From assembly GCA_027587225.1 (NCBI GenBank), contig JAPDDQ010000028.1, positions 1 to 64,000 on the forward strand: DNA of 64,000 nucleotides. The letters run 5' to 3'. Each line of letters starts with the position of its first letter. Positions within the stretch are counted from its first letter, which is position 1. This stretch comes from Solirubrobacter taibaiensis. GTDB taxonomy: Bacteria; Actinomycetota; Thermoleophilia; Solirubrobacterales; Solirubrobacteraceae. Shown here piece by piece: positions 55,951-64,000 of this stretch. The notes under the pieces were generated by a model that worked only from the letters and a program-made list of their open reading frames with translations, searched no databases and was not told where the DNA came from. The translations under genes and the position numbers were made by a program.

Positions 55951-57561
55951 GTGCAAATCAAGCCCGATGAGATCACTTCCATCCTCAAGTCCCGCATCGA
56001 GGGCCTCGAGGCCGGTCAGGCCGACCTGACCGAGGTCGGCACCGTCCTCACGATCGGTGACGGCATCGCCCGTATCCACGGGCTCGAGAACTGCATGTCG
56101 TTCGAGATGCTCGAGCTGCCGCACGACGTGGTCGGTCTCGCCCTGAACCTCGAGTCCGACAACGTCGGCGCCGTGCTCTTCGGCCCGTGGGAGAAGATCG
56201 TCGAGGGCGACACGGTCAAGCGCACCAACCGCCTGCTGGAGATCCCGGTCGGCGACCAGATGCTCGGCCGCATCGTCTCCCCGCTCGGCGCGCCGCTCGA
56301 CGGCAAGGGCGCCATCGCCACCGACGAGTTCCGCCCCGCCGAGTTCAAGGCCCCGGGCGTCGTCCAGCGCCAGCCGGTGACCGAGCCGATGCAGACGGGC
56401 ATCAAGGCCGTCGACGGCATGATCCCGATCGGCCGTGGCCAGCGCGAGCTGATTATCGGCGACCGCCAGACGGGCAAGACGGCGATCGCGATCGACACGA
56501 TCATCAACAACAAGGACTCCGGCGTCGTCTCGGTGTACGTGGCGATCGGTCAGCGCATGTCCACGATCGTGGGTCTCGCGAAGACCCTCGAGGACGCGGG
56601 CGCGCTCGACAGCACGATCATCGTCGCCGCCCCGGCCGACGAGGCCGCGCCGATCAAGTTCATGGCGCCCTACGCGGGTTGCGCCATGGCCGAGTACTTC
56701 CTCTACAACGGCAAGCACGCGCTGGTGGTCTACGACGACCTCACCAAGCACGCGTACGCCTACCGTCAGATGTCGCTGCTGCTGCGCCGCCCGCCGGGGC
56801 GCGAGGCCTACCCGGGCGACGTCTTCTACCTGCACAGCCGCCTGCTCGAGCGCGCGGTCAAGCTCAACGACTCGCTCGGCGGCGGTTCGATCACCGCCCT
56901 GCCGATCATCGAGACGCAGGCCGGCGACGTGTCGGCCTACATCCCGACGAACGTCATCTCGATCACGGACGGCCAGATCTTCCTGGAGCCGAACCTCTTC
57001 AACTCGGGCGTGCGCCCGGCCATCAACGTGGGCATCTCGGTGTCCCGCGTGGGCGGCAACGCGCAGATCAAGCCGATGAAGCGCGTCGCCGGCCGTCTGA
57101 AGATCGAGCTCTCGCAGTTCCGTGACCTCGAGGCCTTCGCGCAGTTCGGCTCCGACCTGGACGCCGACACGCAGCGCACGCTGGCCCGCGGTGAGCGCCT
57201 GGTCAAGACGCTCAACCAGAACGAGCGCAGCCCGCTGGCCGTCGAGGATCAGGTTGCGGTCATCTACGCCGCCACCAACGGCTTCGTGGACCGCATCGAC
57301 GCAGACCGCGTGGGCGAGTTCCACACGGGCCTGGTCGAGCGCCTGCACGCCGACGCGGCGGAGACGCTCGCGAAGATCAAGGACGGCGACTGGTCCGACG
57401 AGACGCAGGAGACGCTGCGCTCCTCGATCGAGACGTTCGTGGGCGACTTCGGCTACGACCTCGACGAAGAGGGCCAGCCGCTCTCCGAGGACGACGCGCT
57501 GCGCTCGGGCGAAGGCCGCAAGTCCGAAGAGCAGCCGGCCGCGGTGGCCGCGGGGTCATAG
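55951..57561 (+). CDS. atpA: ATP synthase F1 alpha subunit
   Basis: The 536-residue subunit has Walker [15 protein letters not shown] (about residues 170-183), the ATP-synthase alpha/beta signature region [17 protein letters not shown] and the regulatory interface to beta. The C-terminus is extended past the usual end by about 25 residues, mostly acidic and Ala-rich ([18 protein letters not shown]). Start GTG 55951 has AAGGAG about 8 nt upstream. Confidence 0.96.
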   Translation: MQIKPDEITSILKSRIEGLEAGQADLTEVGTVLTIGDGIARIHGLENCMSFEMLELPHDVVGLALNLESDNVGAVLFGPWEKIVEGDTVKRTNRLLEIPVGDQMLGRIVSPLGAPLDGKGAIATDEFRPAEFKAPGVVQRQPVTEPMQTGIKAVDGMIPIGRGQRELIIGDRQTGKTAIAIDTIINNKDSGVVSVYVAIGQRMSTIVGLAKTLEDAGALDSTIIVAAPADEAAPIKFMAPYAGCAMAEYFLYNGKHALVVYDDLTKHAYAYRQMSLLLRRPPGREAYPGDVFYLHSRLLERAVKLNDSLGGGSITALPIIETQAGDVSAYIPTNVISITDGQIFLEPNLFNSGVRPAINVGISVSRVGGNAQIKPMKRVAGRLKIELSQFRDLEAFAQFGSDLDADTQRTLARGERLVKTLNQNERSPLAVEDQVAVIYAATNGFVDRIDADRVGEFHTGLVERLHADAAETLAKIKDGDWSDETQETLRSSIETFVGDFGYDLDEEGQPLSEDDALRSGEGRKSEEQPAAVAAGS

Positions 57562-57570
57562 CGAGACGCC

Positions 57571-58491
57571 ATGGCACTCAAGGACGTCAAGAGCCGCATC
57601 GCGTCGGTCAAGAACATCCAGAAGATCACGCGAGCGATGGAGATGGTCGCCGCGGCGCGCTTGCGCCGCGCTGAGCAGCGCATCGAGGCGTTGCGCCCGT
57701 ACGCGGGCGCCATCCGGCGCATGACCCGCCAGGCGGCGGAGGCGGCCGGAAACGTCCCGAACCTGCCGATCCTCAACGAGCACGAGTCCGAGGACACGGT
57801 CGCGATCCTGCTCGTCACGGGCGATCGCGGCCTCGCGGGCGCGTTCAACTCGCAGGTCGTCCGCGCCGGTCTGCGCGCGGGCATCGAGTACGAGCAGGGC
57901 GGCAAGAACACGGTGTGGTTCGCCTCCGGGCGCCGCGGCGTGTCCTCACTGAACTTCCGCGGTCGCGAGCCCAAGGGCGCGTTCACGGGGTTCACGGACC
58001 GTCCGGCCTACGCCAACGCGCGTGAGATCGCGTCCGAGCTCGTCGCCGCGTACGTGGACGGCGAGGTCGACCGCGTCGAGATCGTCTACAACCGCTACGT
58101 CTCGCCGCTCACGCAGGAGGTCACGCGTGAGACGCTGCTGCCGCTGCAGCACGCGACGATCCTCGAGGGCGGCGAGGGCCTCGGCGGCCGCGCCAGTGGG
58201 GAACAGGACGAGTCCGAGGACACCGGCCACCACGCGCTGGTCGAGTACGAGCCCGATCCCGAGGAGATCCTGGAGCGCCTGATCCCGGCGTACGTGGAGA
58301 TCTCGATCTTCCGCGCGCTGCTGGAGTCGACCGCGTCCGAGCACGGCGCGCGCATGACCGCCATGCGCAACGCCTCCGAGAACGCCGGCGACATCATCAA
58401 GGACCTCACGCTGGAGTTCAATCGCGAGCGCCAGGCCGCGATCACGCAGGAAATCATGGAAGTTGTCGCCGGCGCCGAGTCGCTGGTCTAA
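57571..58491 (+). CDS. atpG: ATP synthase F1 gamma subunit
   Basis: The 306-residue rotor subunit starts MALKDVKSRIASVKNIQKIT and ends IMEVVAGAESLV. The conserved C-terminal helix has ASEHGARMTAMRNASENA. A GEGLGGRASGEQDESEDTGH insertion near residues 200-220 makes it about 20 residues longer than E. coli gamma; actinobacterial gammas often carry insertions, though not always at this place. Confidence 0.95.
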   Translation: MALKDVKSRIASVKNIQKITRAMEMVAAARLRRAEQRIEALRPYAGAIRRMTRQAAEAAGNVPNLPILNEHESEDTVAILLVTGDRGLAGAFNSQVVRAGLRAGIEYEQGGKNTVWFASGRRGVSSLNFRGREPKGAFTGFTDRPAYANAREIASELVAAYVDGEVDRVEIVYNRYVSPLTQEVTRETLLPLQHATILEGGEGLGGRASGEQDESEDTGHHALVEYEPDPEEILERLIPAYVEISIFRALLESTASEHGARMTAMRNASENAGDIIKDLTLEFNRERQAAITQEIMEVVAGAESLV

Positions 58492-59918
<1,427 letters not shown>

Positions 59919-59919
<1 letters not shown>

Positions 59920-60332
59920 TGGCCCGCACGCCTTTCAAGGTCGAGGTCCTCACCCCCGAGGGAGAGGTCTTCAACGACGAGGTCGAGATGGTCTCCACGC
60001 GCACCAGCGTGGGGTCCATCGGCATCCTCGCCAACCACCAGCCGCTGCTCGCGCAGCTGAACCCGACGGAGCTCCGGCTGTACAAGTCCGAGTCCGAGGT
60101 GGTTCGCTACGCGCAGGGTGAGGGCTTCCTGCAGATGACCGGCGACCGCGCGCTCGTGCTGGTCGACGAGGTCTTCAAGGTCGACGACCTCAACGCGTCC
60201 GACCTGCAGGACCGCCTCAAGCGCGCCGAGGACGAGCTCGCCAGCGCCGAGGAGGACAGCGAGGAGCGCCGCCAGGCGGAGCGCGACAAGCGCCGCTACG
60301 AGGCCTTCCTCAAGCTGACCCAGAGCTCCTAG
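59919..60332 (+). CDS. atpC: ATP synthase F1 epsilon subunit
   Basis: The 137-residue epsilon subunit has an N-terminal beta-barrel (FKVEVLTPEGEVFNDEVEMV, GSIGILANHQPLL) and a C-terminal helical hairpin (LNASDLQDRLKRAEDELA to the end) that can inhibit hydrolysis. GTG 59919 shares a base with the atpD stop (TAGTG). It is the last gene of the operon and is followed by a strong terminator. Confidence 0.95.
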
Positions 60333-60351
60333 CGCTCGCAGTCAATACGCA

Positions 60352-60388
60352 AACAAAAAGGGCCCGCTTTCGGCGGGCCCTTTTTGTT
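60352..60388. terminator. Bidirectional intrinsic terminator between atpC and the convergent secreted-protein gene
   Basis: A 16-bp perfect stem (60352-60367 with 60373-60388) around the loop TTTCG has a GC-rich core (GGGCCCGC) flanked by A5 on the left and T5 on the right. It therefore gives a U-tract in both directions and can end both transcripts. Confidence 0.93.
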
Positions 60389-60408
60389 GGCTTGCTTGGC
60401 GCTGTCGA

Positions 60409-61200
60409 CTACGGGTTCGTCGTCGAGAGCGTGAAGGTCAGCGTCTTCGAGTAGGAGCCGGTGCGGAGCGCGTCCGTCGCGGCGATGGCCTGCTTGAAGG
60501 TGACGATGGCCGAGCCGCTGACCGGGCCGCCGTAGGTGAGCAGCTCGGTCGGGGAGCTCATGCCGGTGAGCGGCTTGAAGGCCGGGGCGGTCGGGTCCAG
60601 CGTGTTCGGGCCGGTCGGGGGCACCACGACCTTCTGGGCGCCGACCTGGACGGTCTGCGGCAGCGCGTACGTGCCGTTGACCATCTTGCCGACGTTGGTG
60701 TCGCTCGCGTCCGCGACGGTGAGCTTCGCGTCGCCGGCCGTGGACAGGATCTGCGCCGTCAGCGTGGACGTGTAGTCCATGGCGACGCCCGGGACGAACG
60801 CGGTGAACGCGGTCGGCGTGCCGAGGTTCAGGTTCAGCGTGGCCGGGACGTTGCCGCCCGGGTCCTGCGTCCCGCCCTGGGTGACCTGGTAGTTGACCAC
60901 CGAGGTCGTCAGCGTGGCGCCGTCGGCGTTCTTGGCCGACACGGTGAACGGGAACGTGCCGACGGCCGACGTGTTGATCGGCGCGCCGTTCGCGACCGTG
61001 CCTTCGCACGTGACGACGTTGAGCCCCGAGCAGCTGTACGCCGCGAGGACCGTCGCGTTCAGCGCGTACGGCGAATTACCGCCCGGCGACGTGATCGCGA
61101 TCGTCGGGGCCTGGGCCATGGCGGAGCACGGCAAGACCGCCGCACCAACCGCAACCGACAAAAACACCTTCCATGGCCTGATCATGAACACCCTCTGCAA
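60409..61200 (-). CDS. Secreted Ig-like protein of unknown function
   Basis: The 263-residue precursor has a signal peptide (VFLSVAVGAAVLPCSAMAQ). A short Ig-like domain with a cysteine pair (AAYSCSGLNVVTCEG) is followed by a beta-rich C-terminal domain ending in DALRTGSYSKTLTFTLSTT, as in surface proteins of the WxL/Ig style. Start TTG 61200 (GGGGGAG upstream) and ATG 61185 (AGAGGG upstream) are both plausible. It ends against the atpC terminator. Confidence 0.75.
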   Translation of the reverse strand: MQRVFMIRPWKVFLSVAVGAAVLPCSAMAQAPTIAITSPGGNSPYALNATVLAAYSCSGLNVVTCEGTVANGAPINTSAVGTFPFTVSAKNADGATLTTSVVNYQVTQGGTQDPGGNVPATLNLNLGTPTAFTAFVPGVAMDYTSTLTAQILSTAGDAKLTVADASDTNVGKMVNGTYALPQTVQVGAQKVVVPPTGPNTLDPTAPAFKPLTGMSSPTELLTYGGPVSGSAIVTFKQAIAATDALRTGSYSKTLTFTLSTTNP

Positions 61201-61231
61201 TTGAAGACTCCCCCCGGGACCCGAAGCCTAC

Positions 61232-61259
61232 TTTGTAGAAGCGAGTACCTACTTGTCAA
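61232..61259 (-). promoter_or_regulatory. Candidate promoter of the secreted Ig-like gene
   Basis: On the minus strand TTGACA (61254-61259) and TACAAA (61232-61237) are 16 nt apart and lie about 30-50 nt upstream of either possible start. The -35 box is a perfect consensus. Confidence 0.5.
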
Positions 61260-61398
61260 CTATCGCCGGGCAAAACCGGACGGAAGGACTACTTGAGCGC
61301 CGTTGACACTCCTCAACGGTTGTTCGGTTGCCTTAAAGCTCCGGTAAGACAACAATCGCTCGTTCGGAGGGTGTGGTCCACGAAGGAGGGATTGGCTC

Positions 61399-64000
61399 GT
61401 GAAGCCATGGATGGGTGCTGTCGCGGTCGCGGCGGCAATTTTCGCAGTGCCGGCAACGGCGCTTGCGGGGCCGGATGACCCGGCATTGATCAAGTTCCAG
61501 CTCGAGAGCAGCGCGAAGTACGACGACTTCGAAGCGCTCGGATTCGAGATGGATCACGCCGTCGAGCAGGGCGAGAACGGGTCGGTCATCGTCAGCGCGT
61601 GGGTCACGGACCAAGACGTCCAGATCGCTCGTGCCGCGGGCTTTGAGAACGTCGGTGTCGTCCACGACAAGTTCAACATCGATGGCATCCGCGCGGAGAT
61701 GGCGGAGTCCGTCGCGGCCGAGGAAGCTGCCAAGGACGCCCTTGCCGACGCCGCCGCCGGCAAGTCGACCCAGAGCGCCGCTCCGAAGTCCATCCGCGCG
61801 CAGCGGGCCGACTTCTACGAGAACAACGTGGGCCGCTGGCTCTCGATCGAGGCCAACGTCGACGGCGCCTCCTACACGGGCAACGGTGCCGGCACCTACG
61901 TCGGCCCGACCGTGATGGCCGAGTGGTTCGATGCCGCCGGGAACAAGATGGGCCAAGGCGTGATCGCCGCGCATCCCGACCCCGACGTCTCCCCGGACTA
62001 CTACCAGTACCACGGCTCAGCCTTCCGGATCGGGAACAAGGGCGACGGCAAGCCGGACCCCGCGTTGGTCCGGATCGCCTCGTCCAACGGCGACGTCGAC
62101 ACGATCGCCGGCAAGGAATGGATCTCGAAGAACCCGCCCGGCCCCGCCGCCGGTTTCCAGAGCGGCTTCACGACGCGCTACCTGAACGGCCAGGAGGCGC
62201 ATCAGCGGATGCGCACCCTCGCCACCGAGTTCCCGAACATCTCCGAGGCCATCAAGCTTCCTGAGCAGACGCGCGGCTACCAGCGCAAGGCCCAGACGAT
62301 GCTCGGCTACACGAACGCGACGGGCACCGGCCCGACCGAGACCGTCGGGTACGTCCGCTTCGACGACGGCAACCTGCCCGTCGCCGGCACCACGCCGACG
62401 GCCGCGCAGGGCCCGAGCACCGTCGTGCTCACGTCCAAGGAATACGGCCACCAGGGCGGCAACTCCCTGACGGCGCGCATCCTGCCGGCGGCCGGCAACG
62501 ACCAGGCGCTCTCCGTCGCCCTCGTGGGCAACGCGATCCGCGTCACCCCGGCCACGAACGCCACGGGCGCGATCACCTCGACGGCCAACCAGGTCATCGC
62601 CGCGATCAACGCGCACCCGGACGTCAGCCAGCTCGTCACCGCGAGCAAGTACCGCCTCACCACGGGTGACGGCGTCGTGCAGTCCGGCGCGGTCTCCCCG
62701 CTCAACGACCTGCTGCGCGCTCCGGCCACCGTCCGCCGCGGCCCGATGGATCAGTACGCGATCCGCATCGGCAAGCAGCGTGACGGCACCAAGGTCGGCG
62801 TGTTCTTCTACTGCCAGGAGCACGGCAACGAGATCGCGACCTCGGGCGTCTGCCTCGAGACCACCGAGCGCCTGCTGCGCAACTACGGCACCGATCCCAA
62901 GACGACGGAGCTCGTCGACAACCTCGACATCTTCATCGTCCCGCAGATCAACCCGGACGGCGCGACGCACTCGCTGTACGACTCCAACCGCCGCAAGAAC
63001 CTGTCGCACCACTGCGACGACACCACGAAGTTCCCGAACAACTCGACCGACCCGGCCAACCGCAACAGCTGGGGCGTCGACCTCAACCGCAACTTCTCGA
63101 TCGGCACGATCTTCGACGGCTTCCAGGGCGCGTCGGCGACGGACTGCCTCAGCGGCAACTTCGCCGGCCTGTTCGAGTTCTCCGAGCCCGAGGCTCGCAA
63201 CGAGAGCTGGATCCAGACGACGTACCGCAACATCAAGTTCGCCAACAACATCCACTCGTCCGGCAACCTGTTCATGTGGCCGCCCGGCGCGTACACGCCG
63301 CAGCGCGTGGCGCTGCCGTACCCGCCGTACGGCACGCTGAACTTCTTCGATCAGGCCGCCCGGCAGGTGCTCGACGGCATCAAGACGTACCGCGGCACGA
63401 TGATCCACCCGGCCCAGACCGGCCCCGTGATCGACGTGCTCTACTCGGCCGCCGGTAACTCGGCCGACGAGGCGTACTACAAGAACGGCATCATCGGCTA
63501 CGACTTCGAGATCGGTTCCACGATCTACTACGTCGACCCGGTGACCGGCATCGAGCGGACCTGCAGCGCGGGTCAGCAGCCGCCGTTCGGGGACAACGCG
63601 AACGACTGCCTCGACAACGAGGGCTTCGACGAGGCCATGGAGTTCGCCACCGGCAACTTCGGGCTGCTGCAGTCCGCGCTCGACTACCAGCGGGACACCG
63701 CGCCGCCGGTGGTCGAGGCCACGGGTCCCGCGTGGTCCAACGGTGAGGTCGACGTCCGCTTCACCTCCAACGAGGCGTCGTCGATCTACTACACCACCGA
63801 CGGCTCGACACCGACCACGGCCTCCACGGAGTGGAAGCCGAACCGCGCACGCGCCCTGCCGCTGCCGATCACGCTCAGCGCCAACACGACGCTGAAGTGG
63901 ATCGCGCACGACTTCAAGGGCAACATGTCCGCGGTCGGCTCGAAGACGTACTCGTTCGAGACCGTCGCTCCGACGGTCACGCTCACCACGCCGGCTGACG
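61399..64000 (+). CDS. Secreted M14 zinc carboxypeptidase, 3' end outside the window
   Basis: At least 867 codons are open to the window edge. GTG 61399 has a strong AAGGAGGG (61383-61390) 8 nt upstream. A signal peptide (AVAVAAAIFAVPATALAG) is followed by a propeptide-like region. The M14 domain has zinc ligands in CQEHGNE (His475, Glu478) and NIHSSGN (His619), and the substrate-binding GVDLNRNF (about 560-567). An insertion of about 100 residues (about 330-450) lies just before the catalytic core. After the catalytic domain comes a chitobiase/CHB_HEX_C-type Ig module (YYTTDGSTPTTA, about 790-860). It probably removes C-terminal residues from extracellular peptides. Confidence 0.9.
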   Translation, partial: MKPWMGAVAVAAAIFAVPATALAGPDDPALIKFQLESSAKYDDFEALGFEMDHAVEQGENGSVIVSAWVTDQDVQIARAAGFENVGVVHDKFNIDGIRAEMAESVAAEEAAKDALADAAAGKSTQSAAPKSIRAQRADFYENNVGRWLSIEANVDGASYTGNGAGTYVGPTVMAEWFDAAGNKMGQGVIAAHPDPDVSPDYYQYHGSAFRIGNKGDGKPDPALVRIASSNGDVDTIAGKEWISKNPPGPAAGFQSGFTTRYLNGQEAHQRMRTLATEFPNISEAIKLPEQTRGYQRKAQTMLGYTNATGTGPTETVGYVRFDDGNLPVAGTTPTAAQGPSTVVLTSKEYGHQGGNSLTARILPAAGNDQALSVALVGNAIRVTPATNATGAITSTANQVIAAINAHPDVSQLVTASKYRLTTGDGVVQSGAVSPLNDLLRAPATVRRGPMDQYAIRIGKQRDGTKVGVFFYCQEHGNEIATSGVCLETTERLLRNYGTDPKTTELVDNLDIFIVPQINPDGATHSLYDSNRRKNLSHHCDDTTKFPNNSTDPANRNSWGVDLNRNFSIGTIFDGFQGASATDCLSGNFAGLFEFSEPEARNESWIQTTYRNIKFANNIHSSGNLFMWPPGAYTPQRVALPYPPYGTLNFFDQAARQVLDGIKTYRGTMIHPAQTGPVIDVLYSAAGNSADEAYYKNGIIGYDFEIGSTIYYVDPVTGIERTCSAGQQPPFGDNANDCLDNEGFDEAMEFATGNFGLLQSALDYQRDTAPPVVEATGPAWSNGEVDVRFTSNEASSIYYTTDGSTPTTASTEWKPNRARALPLPITLSANTTLKWIAHDFKGNMSAVGSKTYSFETVAPTVTLTTPAD

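Noticed and set aside
61293-61478. 61-codon frame in the spacer before the M14 gene
   Set aside because: It overlaps the strong ribosome-binding site and signal peptide of the carboxypeptidase in another frame and has no start signal of its own.

Overview
The window is GC-rich, tightly packed bacterial DNA from an actinobacterium. The most likely class is Thermoleophilia (Solirubrobacter/Conexibacter-like). Reasons are the GC content, frequent GTG/TTG starts, many secreted TolB-like and Ig-like proteins, F420- and ETF-linked oxidation genes, an MGLP-type methyltransferase/GH57 pair, and the rpmE-DUF1385-prfA-prmC-glyA-tagO-atp backbone. The genus-level guess is inference. I see no rRNA, tRNA, CRISPR array, phage module or insertion sequence.

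1-6.6 kb: the start of a gene running off the left edge and its ECF sigma factor (minus strand); a class I photolyase; a methyltransferase/GH57 pair resembling the mycobacterial methylglucose-lipopolysaccharide genes; a c-di-AMP (ydaO/yuaA) riboswitch ahead of a secreted Rpf-like muralytic protein; a DUF3253 protein and an acetyltransferase; and the MeaB-type GTPase. 6.7-12.9 kb: two paralogous secreted beta-propeller/Ig proteins, a PLP-dependent decarboxylase, a hairpin-rich non-coding stretch and a polytopic membrane protein. 12.9-17.9 kb: leucyl aminopeptidase, then thiolase, HAD phosphatase and acyl-CoA dehydrogenase as a translationally coupled operon, then a small lipoprotein.

17.8-26.0 kb is a signalling block: two tandem membrane histidine kinases (plus strand) facing a NarL-type regulator, a lone receiver protein and two tandem soluble GAF kinases (minus strand). 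26.1-31.5 kb: a stand-alone B12-binding domain, an SMR transporter preceded by a truncated SMR copy, a TetR regulator, and an etfB-etfA-ETF:quinone oxidoreductase operon. With the thiolase, acyl-CoA dehydrogenase and MeaB this points to beta-oxidation and propionyl/methylmalonyl-CoA metabolism feeding electrons to quinone. 31.5-38.2 kb: dihydropyrimidinase, an F420-type LLM oxidoreductase and an N-carbamoyl/allantoate-type amidohydrolase, with two paralogous Ig-like secreted proteins between them.

38.2-60.4 kb follows a conserved housekeeping order (rpmE, DUF1385, prfA, prmC, glyA, tagO-like, atpB-E-F-H-A-G-D-C) with accessory genes inserted: an ECF sigma/membrane pair, a hybrid histidine kinase, a CHAP-like protein with an N-terminal motif like that of contractile-injection-system cargo, a Ser/Thr kinase with a small membrane partner, a cupin/lipoprotein pair and an OsmC protein. 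A strong promoter precedes the atp operon and a 16-bp intrinsic terminator follows atpC. The right end holds a secreted minus-strand protein and a large secreted M14 carboxypeptidase that runs off the window.

Across the window I see paralogous neighbours homogenised at the DNA level, five near-identical palindromes at gene 3' ends, and many genes whose only upstream signal is a TANNNT box 6-8 nt before the start codon, as expected for leaderless transcripts.
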